The translations under genes were made by a program, and so were the position numbers. From Terriglobus roseus DSM 18391 (GTDB taxonomy: Bacteria > Acidobacteriota > Terriglobia > Terriglobales > Acidobacteriaceae): a DNA stretch of 64,000 nucleotides. Location of the stretch: NCBI RefSeq assembly GCF_000265425.1, contig NC_018014.1:2480001-2544000 (forward strand), in the 5' to 3' direction. Below are positions 27,405 through 38,093 of this stretch, in pieces; the first letter of the stretch is position 1, and each line of letters opens with the position of its first letter. A model generated the notes under the pieces. The model saw only the letters and a program-made list of their open reading frames with translations, did not search any database and was not told the DNA's origin.

Positions 27405-28232
27405 TTACTTCGCCGGAGCGCCCAGCTTTGCCAGCGCCTGCCGCACATCCCGGTCATGGTCGCCTTCCTCATCCAGCTTCAGGTACTCGCGATAGTTCAG
27501 GACAGCCTCGTCCGTCTTTTTCAGCTTGCTGGCAGCCTGAGCCAGGCCAAACCGAGCCTCCGGATCGTCCGGAGCATGATCCACGGCATCCTTGTAACGC
27601 AGATAAGCTCCCTGCGTGTTGCCGTCATTCATATAGAACTTCGCAATCTTCAGGTCGTCCGCCACGCGCGTCGCTTCCAGCTTCAACCGGGCTGCGCTCA
27701 TATCGCCGCGACTGCCAAGATCCTTCAGCTTTGAAGCCTTCACCGGCGCATTCGGCGCAGCCGTCGTCGGCGCAACATCCGCATCATCGTCCGCCTTCGA
27801 GCTGGAACTAGCACCATCGTCGCCTCCGCTGCTCGAACTACTTCCCGAAGAAGAATAGCCATCCGGCGGCAGCTTCATCGGCCGCTCGGACGACGCAGGC
27901 GGATCGGGCACAGGCTCCGTCGGCATCGCTGGCAGACCATTCGGGTTCGCCGCTTTCGCAGGCGGCCCCGAAGGCTCCCCATCCACGTTCGCCCCGTGCT
28001 TAGAGTCATCCGTCGGGAAAGGAAACGCCGCCGCAGGAGGCTTGTCTTGCGTATCGCTCGAAGAAGAAGATCCCGCCGGTGCCGCCGAATCCGTCGCAAC
28101 GCACGCCGGATCCTTCGATCCCGCCTTGCACTTCTTCGCAGGCTTTGAGGTCTGCGCACTGCCGCAAGCAACCGCCAGCAGCACGCATGCCGCCACCGCC
28201 AACCTCTTCGCCGATCTCGTCCGTTCGCTCAT
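27405..28232 (-). CDS. Probable TPR lipoprotein with Ser-rich linker
   Basis: 275 residues. The N-terminus MSERTRSAKRLAVAACVLLAVACGSAQ is basic then hydrophobic and ends in LAVAC, a near-lipobox, so lipidation at that Cys is plausible but the -3 residue is not ideal. Residues about 30-165 are low-complexity, with Pro-rich parts and runs of Ser and Asp (SSSGSSSSSGGDDGASSSS). The last 110 residues hold TPR-like helices (LKIAKFYMNDGNTQGAYLRY, DPEARFGLAQAASKLKKTDE). Role unknown; outer-membrane-lipoprotein scaffolds of the BamD type share this outline but no clear identity is claimed. Confidence 0.7.
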   Translation of the reverse strand: MSERTRSAKRLAVAACVLLAVACGSAQTSKPAKKCKAGSKDPACVATDSAAPAGSSSSSDTQDKPPAAAFPFPTDDSKHGANVDGEPSGPPAKAANPNGLPAMPTEPVPDPPASSERPMKLPPDGYSSSGSSSSSGGDDGASSSSKADDDADVAPTTAAPNAPVKASKLKDLGSRGDMSAARLKLEATRVADDLKIAKFYMNDGNTQGAYLRYKDAVDHAPDDPEARFGLAQAASKLKKTDEAVLNYREYLKLDEEGDHDRDVRQALAKLGAPAK

Positions 28233-28321
28233 GACTTACACAACAGCTTAGACGCTCCATCCCAGCGTGAGGCAACCATCTGTTTTCGCGCCAAGGTCAC
28301 GTGCCGTATACTCGCGCAACA

Positions 28322-28795
28322 ATGCTCCCAAGACTCATGCTCCGTTCGTCGCCGGTCCACGGCTGCGGCTGTTACACACTTGACCCCATTCGCGCCGGCG
28401 CACGCGTCGCCGAATACGAGGGTCCGCGCATGACGAAGGCGGAGGCAGATGAGCGCTACGCCAACCGCGACATCACCTACCTCTTCGGCGTCCACGACCG
28501 GGACACCGTCATCGACGGCTTCGGCACGCCCATGTTCATCAACCACTGCTGCGAACCCAACTGCCAGAGCGAAGAAAACGACGGCCACATCTACGTCCTC
28601 GCCCTCCGCAACATCGCCGCCGGAGAAGAACTCACCTACGAGTACCACCTCTACGACAGCGACGAAGACGACCAGCCCTGCTACTGCGGGACCGAAGCCT
28701 GCCGCGGCACCATGTTCTCCGACGAGGAGATCAAGCGCCGCAAGCGACTCGGCCTGCCCATGACCCTCCGCAAGAAACCCAAAAAGGCCAAATAG
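28322..28795 (+). CDS. SET-domain protein (putative lysine methyltransferase)
   Basis: 157 residues from the ATG at 28322. The SET landmarks are in order: HGCGCYTLDPIRAGARVAEY (residues about 13-32), FINHCCEPNCQS (the N-H-[SC]-C-x-P-N pseudoknot motif, near residue 75-86), AAGEELTYEYHLY (catalytic Tyr) and a post-SET cysteine cluster CYCGTEACRG. The C-terminus is Lys/Arg-rich. SET enzymes transfer methyl from S-adenosylmethionine to lysines; targets in bacteria are mostly unknown. It precedes dnaX by 59 bases on the same strand. Confidence 0.9.
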   Translation: MLPRLMLRSSPVHGCGCYTLDPIRAGARVAEYEGPRMTKAEADERYANRDITYLFGVHDRDTVIDGFGTPMFINHCCEPNCQSEENDGHIYVLALRNIAAGEELTYEYHLYDSDEDDQPCYCGTEACRGTMFSDEEIKRRKRLGLPMTLRKKPKKAK

Positions 28796-28854
28796 CCCCT
28801 CCACGGCCACCCACCAACGATCCGCCTAATCCACCGCGGCACCCGCTAAACTAA

Positions 28855-31191
28855 ATGGCGATGGCTTACCAGGTACTTGCCCGCAAATATCGTCCGCAAC
28901 GCTTCGCCGACGTCGCCGGCCAGGACCACGTCACACGAACCCTGCAGAACGCGCTCGAGCAAAACCGCATCGCGCACGGCTACATCTTCAGCGGTCACCG
29001 TGGCATCGGCAAAACCACCATCGCGCGCATCCTCGCCTGCGCGCTCAACTGCCAGAACAAAATCGGCAGCAAAGAGCGCCCGACACCCGAGCCCTGCCTC
29101 GTCTGCGACGCCTGCACCGAGATCCGCGCCGGCAACGCCGTCGACGTCATTGAGATCGATGCCGCCACTAACCGCGGCATCGACGAGATCCGCGAACTGC
29201 GCGACGCCGCCCGCTACCGCCCCTCCCGCGACCGCTTCAAGATCTACATCCTCGACGAGGCGCACCAGATCACCGATGCCGCCTTCAACGCACTCCTGAA
29301 GACGCTGGAAGAACCACCAGACCACATCGTCTTCATGATGGCGACCACCGAGCCGGAGAACATCCCGCAGACCATCCGCTCGCGCTGCCAGCACTTCAGC
29401 TTTCACGCCGTCAAGCTCGACGACATCCTCAACGAACTCCGCGGAATCGCCGCTCACGAAGGCGTCCTCGCCGACGAAGCCGCGCTCGCTCTCCTCGCCG
29501 AAGCCGGCGACGGCAGCATGCGCGACGCGCTCTCCATCATGGATCAGGCCATCGCCTCCGCGCCCATGGTCGACGGCAAAGCCGAGCTCAGCGCCAGCGA
29601 GATCCGCGAACTCATGGGCACCGTGCCCAACACCGTCTTCGAAGAAATCCTCGAGTCCGTCGCACGCAACGACTCAGCCGCCGTCCTCACCACCGCAGGC
29701 CGCCTGCTCGACGCCGGCAACTCCTCCTCGCAGATCGCGCGCCAGTTCGTCCGCTACCTCCGCAACTGCATCGTCGCCAAGATCGCCTCGCTCACCGAAG
29801 AGCAGAACACCAGCGACCTCCTGCAGATCAGCCCCGACGAGCGCCGCCGCGCCGTCCGCACCGCCATGCTCTTCACCGAGGAAGAACTCACCCGCTTCCT
29901 CGGCGTCATGCTGCGCACCTTCGACGACCTCGGCTTCCGCCAGGAACAGCGCCTGCACCTCGAGCTCGGGCTCATCAAGCTCGTGCACCTGCAGCGACTC
30001 ATCCCCATCGAAGAGTTCCTCTCGCAACTCCCCAAGCCCAGCAACAACCCGACACCGCGCACCATGCCGCCGCCACGCCCGGCCGCTGCGCCCAGCACGG
30101 CCCCCTCGCGTCCGGCAGCACCACCGTCGCGTTACGAAGCAGGCGGCAACGTCACGGGCCTCCCCGCGAAGGAAGACCCAAAGGCACCCTCGACCGCTCC
30201 GTCAGCCAGTGCCACGGTAACTCCCACGGCAAGCACAACAACCAACCCCTCCACTCCCGTGACGCCAGCACCCCGCTTCGAATCACAACCGACCGCCGCT
30301 CCCACGCCGGTCGCAACGCCCGTCAGCACCTCCACAGAACCGGGTGCCCCATACATACGCGAAGCGGATGTGTGGGCCTCGCGCGAAGCACGTCCCGTAG
30401 GCAGTGTGACACCCGTAACCGGACGCACCGAAGGTGCACTCGCCCTCGCACCCGATCCAGTCGCCCACCAGCCCGCGAACCTGTCGCCCTTCGCGCCGCC
30501 TGTAGCCGCCGAACCGCCAGCCGCGAAGCCCGCAACCCTGTCGCCATTCTCTGCACCCGAACCGGCAGCACCGAAGCCCGCGAACCTCTCGCCCTTCAGT
30601 ACCCCGGCAGTAGCCACACCACCAGAACCCAGCACCGGCCTGAACATCCACATCCAGCCCAGCGCCGTCGCGCTCGCAGACCCGCCGGCCGCACACGCCG
30701 ACGAGGCATACGATCCCTCCTGGGAGAGCATGCCACTGCCGGACGCCGACCCTGACGCCACAGAGCCCGCCTCGGCCCCCGCAGTCACCGGAGCAGCATC
30801 CGACGCGGCGCAACTTCAAGCCGCCGCCGTCGAAGCCCTCTTCGAGACAAAGAAGCACAACTCGGCCGCGGAACAACTGGAAGAGACCACCTGGACCATC
30901 GCCGACGGCGAAGTCCTGATAGCGACCACGCTCTCCAAGCCGTTGATGTCCACCATCTTCCGCCCGGACGTCGAAGCCATTATCAAGACGGCCCTGCGCG
31001 AAAAAGGCCTGGGCGGTGTCCGCATCGTCTTCCAGCCGGCTACGCCCGAAAGCAAAGCCAAGGCAGCCGCCCCCAAGAAACCCCGCACCGGCTCCGCGCA
31101 GGCAAAGGCATTGGAGCATCCAACCGTCCAGGCCGCTCAACGGCTCTTCAACGCCGAAGTCACCAACGTCTTCGACCTGCGCAAGGACTAG
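28855..31191 (+). CDS. dnaX: DNA polymerase III subunits gamma and tau
   Basis: 778 residues from the ATG at 28855. The AAA+ clamp-loader ATPase has Walker A GHRGIGKT (about residues 45-52), a zinc-binding set CALNC...CLVCDAC, Walker B LDEAHQIT and sensor region TTEPENIPQTIRSRCQHF. Domain III continues to about residue 390. The tau-like part is Pro/Ala/Thr-rich, with a thrice repeated NLSPF/TLSPF motif, and ends in a small folded domain (about 660-778). No A-rich slippery site of the E. coli kind is visible in the frame, so a short gamma form by frameshift is not predicted. It leads the dnaX-ybaB-recR cluster. Confidence 0.97.
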   Translation: MAMAYQVLARKYRPQRFADVAGQDHVTRTLQNALEQNRIAHGYIFSGHRGIGKTTIARILACALNCQNKIGSKERPTPEPCLVCDACTEIRAGNAVDVIEIDAATNRGIDEIRELRDAARYRPSRDRFKIYILDEAHQITDAAFNALLKTLEEPPDHIVFMMATTEPENIPQTIRSRCQHFSFHAVKLDDILNELRGIAAHEGVLADEAALALLAEAGDGSMRDALSIMDQAIASAPMVDGKAELSASEIRELMGTVPNTVFEEILESVARNDSAAVLTTAGRLLDAGNSSSQIARQFVRYLRNCIVAKIASLTEEQNTSDLLQISPDERRRAVRTAMLFTEEELTRFLGVMLRTFDDLGFRQEQRLHLELGLIKLVHLQRLIPIEEFLSQLPKPSNNPTPRTMPPPRPAAAPSTAPSRPAAPPSRYEAGGNVTGLPAKEDPKAPSTAPSASATVTPTASTTTNPSTPVTPAPRFESQPTAAPTPVATPVSTSTEPGAPYIREADVWASREARPVGSVTPVTGRTEGALALAPDPVAHQPANLSPFAPPVAAEPPAAKPATLSPFSAPEPAAPKPANLSPFSTPAVATPPEPSTGLNIHIQPSAVALADPPAAHADEAYDPSWESMPLPDADPDATEPASAPAVTGAASDAAQLQAAAVEALFETKKHNSAAEQLEETTWTIADGEVLIATTLSKPLMSTIFRPDVEAIIKTALREKGLGGVRIVFQPATPESKAKAAAPKKPRTGSAQAKALEHPTVQAAQRLFNAEVTNVFDLRKD

Positions 31192-31222
31192 CGCACTCCC
31201 AAAGCTTTAGGAGATCGACCCC

Positions 31223-31540
31223 ATGGACATGAGCAAGCTGCAGGAGATGATGGGCCAGGCCCAGCATATGCAGGAACAGATGGAACAGAAGCTGGCCACC
31301 ACCACCGCAGAGGCGACCAGCGGCGGCGGTCTGGTAACGGCACGCGTCAACGGCAAGAAAGAGCTGCTGCGCCTGAAGATCGACCCCAATGCCCTCGCAG
31401 CCAGCGGCGGCGACGTGGAGATGCTCGAAGACCTCATCACCGCTGCCATCAACGAAGCCGGCCGCAAGGCCGACGACCAGATGCAGGCAGCCACCAGCGG
31501 CATGCTGGGCGGCATGGACCTCGGAAAGCTGCTCGGCTAA
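31223..31540 (+). CDS. ybaB: YbaB/EbfC nucleoid-associated protein
   Basis: 105 residues, ATG at 31223 after AGGAGA. The N-terminal helix MSKLQEMMGQAQHMQEQMEQ is rich in Met and Gln as in the family, followed by GGGLVTARVNGKKELLRLKID and a C-terminal helix, ending GMDLGKLLG. It is a dimeric DNA-binding protein of the nucleoid; its position after dnaX and before recR is the usual bacterial order. Confidence 0.95.
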   Translation: MDMSKLQEMMGQAQHMQEQMEQKLATTTAEATSGGGLVTARVNGKKELLRLKIDPNALAASGGDVEMLEDLITAAINEAGRKADDQMQAATSGMLGGMDLGKLLG

Positions 31541-32566
31541 GTGCGTACCGCGGCGGGCCAATTCCGTAAACTATCCCTCCGCGGTCTCTGCATCTGCGCC
31601 GCACTTACAGGCCTGTGCACCTCCGCATCCGCGCAGGAACCCGATGAGGCCGTCAAGCAGGTCATCGCCCAGCACCACGGCAGCGTCGCTCTCTACGCAC
31701 ACCAGCTCAACACCGGCAAGACGATCAGCATCGACGCTGACAAGCCGGTCCAGACCGCAAGCACCATCAAACTCGCCCTGCTCTGGACCGCTGTGCACGA
31801 GATCGCTCTCGGCCACGCCACATGGGATGAGAAAGTCACACTCAAACCCGGCGAAGGCGTCGCCGGCTCGGGCATCCTCCACTTCTTCGACACGCCCATC
31901 ACGCTCACGCTGAAAGACATCGCCACCATGATGGTCATCGTCAGCGATAACACCGCGACCAACCTCATGATTGACCGCTTCCCGACGAAACAGGTCGACG
32001 GGAACATGACGGCACTTGGCTACACCGACACATGGCTCTATAAGAAGGTCTTTAAACCGGCCGATGGCCCCATGCCCGCAGACCAGCCAAAGTTCGGCCT
32101 GGGTAAGACGACGCCACACCAGATCGCGCAACTGATCGAGAAGATCGGTCGTTGCGATGTCGACCTGCCCGGCCAGCCAAAGGTCAATCAGGCAAAGGCA
32201 GACACAGCCTGCAACGTCGCCATCGACATGCTGCGGAACCAGTTCTACCGAGACACCATCCCACGCTATCTGGAAACGCTCGACAACACGGAAAAAGGCA
32301 GCGGCATTGCCTCAAAGACGGGGTCGCTCGATGCCACTCGGTCCGACGTGGCCATCCTCGCGGCGAAGTCCGGTCCCATCGTCCTCGCGGTCTACACCTA
32401 CGACAACGCCGACAAGGGCTGGAGCGTCGATAACGAGGGCGAAGTCGCCATCGCAAAGATCGCGCAGGCCGTCGTCAAAGCGTGGTCTCCTGCCGGTATC
32501 GACGGCAAGTCATTGACATCCGGCCTGGGCCTGCCTCCGGGTACCGCAAAGGGAGCGTCAAAGTAG
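31541..32566 (+). CDS. Exported class A beta-lactamase-like serine hydrolase
   Basis: 341 residues from a GTG directly after the ybaB stop. A signal peptide covers about residues 1-31 (LRGLCICAALTGLCTSASAQ). The three penicillin-recognising motifs are present: S74-T-I-K77, S135-D-N137 and K259-T-G261. No E-x-x-L-N omega-loop motif, which holds the deacylating Glu166 in true class A enzymes, is seen at the expected place; the segment KPADGPMPADQPKFGLGKTT replaces it. So it may be a weak lactamase, a peptidase or a binding protein. It interrupts the usual ybaB-recR neighbourhood and is probably cotranscribed. Confidence 0.85.
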   Translation: MRTAAGQFRKLSLRGLCICAALTGLCTSASAQEPDEAVKQVIAQHHGSVALYAHQLNTGKTISIDADKPVQTASTIKLALLWTAVHEIALGHATWDEKVTLKPGEGVAGSGILHFFDTPITLTLKDIATMMVIVSDNTATNLMIDRFPTKQVDGNMTALGYTDTWLYKKVFKPADGPMPADQPKFGLGKTTPHQIAQLIEKIGRCDVDLPGQPKVNQAKADTACNVAIDMLRNQFYRDTIPRYLETLDNTEKGSGIASKTGSLDATRSDVAILAAKSGPIVLAVYTYDNADKGWSVDNEGEVAIAKIAQAVVKAWSPAGIDGKSLTSGLGLPPGTAKGASK

Positions 32567-32567
32567 C

Positions 32568-33173
32568 ATGGAACGCTTCGCACAACCGATGGCCCGCCTG
32601 ATCGAAGAGCTGCGCAAGCTGCCCGGCGTCGGCAACAAATCCGCACAACGTCTGGCCTTCCACATCCTGCGCTCGCCCAACGCCGACGCGGAACTGCTCG
32701 CCAACGCCATCCGCGAACTCAAAGCGCAACTGCGGCTTTGCAGTATCTGCAACAACGTCACCGACGTCGATCCCTGCACCTACTGCTCCTCCCCCACCCG
32801 CACGCACGCTACGGTCTGCGTCGTCGAAGAGCCAACCAGCATCGCGTCCATCGAAAAGACCCGCGGCTACAACGGCATCTATCACGTCCTCCACGGCACG
32901 CTCTCCCCGCTCAACGGCGTCGGCCCGGAACAACTGCGCACCGCCAACCTCTTCAGCCGCCTCGGCGAGATCGACGAAATCATCCTCGCCCTTTCGCCCA
33001 CCGTCGAGGGAGAAGCAACATCACACTGGCTCGCAAACCAACTCCATCAGGCCAGTGCCGACCATCCGCTGCGCATCACGCGTATTGCCACCGGAGTCCC
33101 CGCAGGCAGCGACATCGAGTACGCCGACGAAATCACCATGAGCCGGGCAATGGAAGGCCGTCGCGAGATATAG
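32568..33173 (+). CDS. recR: Recombination mediator RecR
   Basis: 201 residues, ATG one base after the upstream stop. The N-terminal helix-hairpin-helix is LRKLPGVGNKSAQRLAFHIL, the C4 zinc finger is CSICNNVTDVDPCTYC (about residues 56-71), the Toprim domain starts at VCVVEEPTSIASIE, and the C-terminus has the Walker-B-like SDIEYADEITMSRAMEGR. With RecF and RecO it loads RecA at single-strand gaps. Confidence 0.97.
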   Translation: MERFAQPMARLIEELRKLPGVGNKSAQRLAFHILRSPNADAELLANAIRELKAQLRLCSICNNVTDVDPCTYCSSPTRTHATVCVVEEPTSIASIEKTRGYNGIYHVLHGTLSPLNGVGPEQLRTANLFSRLGEIDEIILALSPTVEGEATSHWLANQLHQASADHPLRITRIATGVPAGSDIEYADEITMSRAMEGRREI

Positions 33174-33207
33174 ATCTATCTTCGTGTGTGCTTTACGGTA
33201 TTCGTAA

Positions 33208-33726
33208 ATGGGAAAACGACGCCTTCAGCTCGATGATGAACTTGTAGGCGAAGCTATGCGCGTTAGTGGCATCAGCGATCCAAGTGAAGCAGTTGAATTC
33301 GTTCTTCGAGGGCACTTATTGAATCTCGCACTTGCGGCGTCAAGAGATGCACTGGATGCGGAAGGTTTAGAGTCCGTCGCGGTCGTCGATGGCCCGGAAA
33401 CCCCAATCTCAGATATCGCTAGACTCTGCCTAATGTCGCCCGTGTGGGCTCTTGAAACACCGGCGCGTTCTGAGGCGGCCGAAGCAATCCGATCCGCAAA
33501 GAGCGGCACATCGCTGACGTTTTATAAAAGCGCCATCGCCTCCACTCCAACAGATGAAAGCATCGCCGCATCGTTCTCGATGATTCTGCTTCATCATCCG
33601 TCCGCGGCGCGGATCGTCCTCATAGAGGGAGCCACGGCCGTCAGAGATGCCTTGGTCCGACTAGGCTTCCCTCAACGAGCCGACTCGGCGATGGCTGTTC
33701 CAAAGGATTGGCCGATCGAGGGTTAA
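33208..33726 (+). CDS. VapB-like antitoxin N-terminus fused to an unknown domain
   Basis: 172 residues, ATG at 33208. Residues 1-37 ([32 protein letters not shown]) match the VapB / type II antitoxin DNA-binding pattern L-D-[DE]-x-L-v-x-E-A. Normal VapB proteins are 65-90 residues; here a further 130 residues follow, with [20 protein letters not shown] and [20 protein letters not shown] blocks that I do not recognise. No PIN-domain toxin lies next to it; the next gene is gpmI on the other strand, and the two stop codons share the bases TTAA at 33723-33726. Confidence 0.65.
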   Translation: MGKRRLQLDDELVGEAMRVSGISDPSEAVEFVLRGHLLNLALAASRDALDAEGLESVAVVDGPETPISDIARLCLMSPVWALETPARSEAAEAIRSAKSGTSLTFYKSAIASTPTDESIAASFSMILLHHPSAARIVLIEGATAVRDALVRLGFPQRADSAMAVPKDWPIEG

Positions 33727-35340
33727 GCTTCTGGAAACACTCTCAGATCGCCGCCCGTCATCTCCTTCGGCAAATTCAATCCCAGCATCGCCAGCATCGT
33801 CGGCGAAAGATCACGCAGCGAACCACCCTCACGCAGACTGAACTTCTTACCCTGATCAGTCACAGCGATCAGCGGCACTGGATTCGTCGTGTGCGCGGTG
33901 TGCGGTCCACCGGTCACCGGATCGATCAACATCTCCGCGTTGCCATGGTCCGCGGTGATAAGCCACGATCCACCGTTGCGCTTCAAGGATGCGTAGATCT
34001 CGCCAAGGCACGCATCGACTGTCTCGACACCCTTGATCGTCGGCTCCATCCCTGCCGCTATGACCGACCATGTCGGCATTGGCAAAGTTCACGACTACCA
34101 CGTCGAACGCAGTGTCATCGATCGCCTTCATCACCACATCGCAGATGCCACGCGCACTCATCTCGGGCGCCAGGTCATACGTCGCCACCTTCTGCGACTG
34201 CACCACCTCACGCTCCTCACCGCTGAATGGCTTCTCGATACCGCCATTGAAGAAGTAAGTCACGTGCGCATACTTCTCCGTCTCGGCGACGCGCAGGTTC
34301 CGCAGCTCGTTGTTCGCCATCACATTCGCCAGCAGGTTATCCATGCTCTCCGGCAGGATGACCATGGGCAACGTGAACTTCGGATCGTACTGCGTCATCG
34401 TGATGTAACGCAGATTCTTCGGAACGCTGACACGCGGAATCTCAAGGTCCAGCTCGTCAGCCTTGGGCAGATCGCGTGCGTCGGCCTTGGTCAAGCCACC
34501 GGCAACATTGCGTGCCAGGACGCGCGTAATCTGTCGCACGCGGTCGCTGCGGTAGTTGAAGCAGATGCAAAGATCCTCGTCCTGCACGGTGCCAAGCGGC
34601 TTCCCTGCCTCATCCGTGCAAACGAATGGGATCGTGAACTCATCCGTGACGCCGTTGTTGTAGCCCTCGCGCACCTTGGCCGCCGCATCCGTCGTCGAGC
34701 CGCCCTCGGCGTTGCCCTTCACCATGGCGTCAAACGCCTTCAGCTCGCGCTCCCACTTCAAGTCGCGATCCATCGCGTAGTAGCGGCCGCTGCAGCTCGC
34801 CAGCTTGCCCACGCCGATCTCGCGGATCTGCTGCTGCAGCGCATCAATGTAAGCCGCACCGGATGTCGGCATGGTGTCGCGTCCATCAAGGAACGCATGG
34901 ACGAACACATCCTTCGCACCAAGCTGCGCGCAGAGCTTCAGCAACGCGTACAAGTGCCGCTGGTGCGAGTGCACGCCACCATCGCTCAACAAACCAAGAA
35001 AGTGAACCGCGCGACCGCGTTCCATCGCAGACTGGATCGAGTCGACCAGCAGCTTGTCCCTGAAGAACTCACCGCTCTCGATCATCGCGTCAATACGCGT
35101 GATGTCCATGCGAACCACACGCCCGGCGCCCAGGTTCAGATGGCCCACTTCGCTGTTGCCCATCTGCCCATCCGGCAGACCGACAAAGTGCTCACTCGCA
35201 CGGATGATCGTATTCGGATACTCGCGCAGCAGCATGTCATACGTTGGCTTGCGAGCCATCGCAATCGCATTCCCATGCGTCTCCGCACGGATACCCCAGC
35301 CGTCAAGAATGGTAAGAACGAGTGGCTTGCGACGCGACAT
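33723..35340 (-). pseudogene. gpmI: 2,3-bisphosphoglycerate-independent phosphoglycerate mutase, frameshift at 34050-34052
   Basis: The start ATG at 35338-35340 ([18 protein letters not shown]) has GGAG nine bases upstream. The first frame carries the metal-binding DGWGIR, the phosphoserine loop [45 protein letters not shown], and reaches [14 protein letters not shown]. The next frame continues [19 protein letters not shown] and the second metal site TADHGNAE. Removing one G from a GGG run (CCC at 34050-34052 on the plus strand) restores GHSGRMEPTIKG and a normal 538-residue enzyme. GpmI interconverts 3- and 2-phosphoglycerate using two manganese ions. It follows eno on the same strand. Loss of this glycolytic gene would be costly unless another mutase exists, so an error is likely. 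Confidence 0.93.
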
Positions 35341-35383
35341 GCGATAGCTCCTTGCTTCCGTAAAAACTACTGCTGACTGCAAA

Positions 35384-35408
35384 GAAGGAGTGGCCGAAGC
35401 CACTCCTT
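35384..35408 (-). terminator. UUCG-loop hairpin between eno and gpmI
   Basis: On the minus strand AAGGAGTGGC pairs with GCCACTCCTT around a TTCG tetraloop (35385-35394 and 35399-35408), followed by CTTTG. It lies between the eno stop and the gpmI start and may be an attenuating terminator or an RNA-processing or stability element. Confidence 0.65.
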
Positions 35409-35430
35409 CCGTAAATGGTTCACCTGGCGA

Positions 35431-37085
<1,655 letters not shown>

Positions 37086-38057
37086 GTGAAGCCACAGATC
37101 GCACTCGCACTCATCGTCGCCATGGCGACACCAGTTTTTGCTCAGCAGACCGGCGTGTCCCGTCCGCCGGAGGACTCAGTAGCAGATCTTCCGATCCCTG
37201 CGCCGGCAGCAAAGCCCTCAGCCGCGATCCCAATGAGCGCACCCGCAAGCTCTCCTGTTGCGTCCGAACAGTACGGCGAGTACAAGCCGTACGTTGGCCC
37301 CGGCGTCACCCTGCGCCCACGCATCGAAGAGAAGGTCGATCCGGATGCCGGCGTTGTGGGCGAGATGCCGCGCCGCGCTGATGAGCTTCCGATCAACACC
37401 CTGATGCACATCCGCCTGAGATCGGCCATCGCGACCCAAACCACGCAGCCGAACACCCCATTCACCGCCGAACTCGCCGAAGACATTCTGAACGAGGGCC
37501 GCGTCGTCCTCCCGGCGGGATCCACGGTGGAAGGCCGAATCACACAGGTCCGTGGTGGCCGTCGCATTCGCGGATCAGCCTTGATCCATCTGGAAGTTGA
37601 GACCGTAGTGTTGCCGGACGGAGCACGAAAGCTCATGCGTGCCATGGTCATCGACACCGACCAGACCGCAGACACGCGCATCGATGAAGAGGGCAACATC
37701 CTGCGGAAAGATCACGTCGGCGCAACACTGGCTGCCATGTCGCTCACCACGGGCGGAGCAGCAGCAGCGGGCGGCATCATCGGCGGCGCACCGGGTGCAC
37801 TCATCGGCGCCGGTGTTGGTGCCGGCCTCAGCACTGCCTGGTGGTTGAAGCAGGATCGTCAGGCCCGCGTTCCCGAGGGCACGGTCCTGGTGATCAGCCT
37901 CACGGAACCAATGGCAATCGGCGGAAGCGCAAGACAGCCGGAATTCTCCCAGCGCACGGTTCCAGTTCTTGAAAGACGCTCGTCGACAGTCAACGCCGAA
38001 GCAGAGCCAACGACTCGTCCCTACGTAGCACCCCAAGCATTCGTCCCGACCAACTAA
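37086..38057 (+). CDS. Exported VirB10/TrbI-like protein with glycine zipper
   Basis: 323 residues from a GTG at 37086 with AGAAGGAG at the right spacing. Signal peptide MKPQIALALIVAMATPVFAQ, Pro/Ala-rich linker to about residue 90, then INTLMHIRLRSAIATQTTQPNTPFTAELAEDIL and VVLPAGSTVEGRITQVRGGRR, which resemble the beta-barrel core of VirB10/TrbI. A glycine-rich hydrophobic span follows (GGAAAAGGIIGGAPGALIGA, about 220-239), then VPEGTVLVISLTEPM. No other type IV secretion gene is nearby, so it is probably a stand-alone envelope protein. Confidence 0.7.
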   Translation: MKPQIALALIVAMATPVFAQQTGVSRPPEDSVADLPIPAPAAKPSAAIPMSAPASSPVASEQYGEYKPYVGPGVTLRPRIEEKVDPDAGVVGEMPRRADELPINTLMHIRLRSAIATQTTQPNTPFTAELAEDILNEGRVVLPAGSTVEGRITQVRGGRRIRGSALIHLEVETVVLPDGARKLMRAMVIDTDQTADTRIDEEGNILRKDHVGATLAAMSLTTGGAAAAGGIIGGAPGALIGAGVGAGLSTAWWLKQDRQARVPEGTVLVISLTEPMAIGGSARQPEFSQRTVPVLERRSSTVNAEAEPTTRPYVAPQAFVPTN

Positions 38058-38093
38058 GCATTACCTCAATTCAGAAGTCAGCAGCGCGACCTC

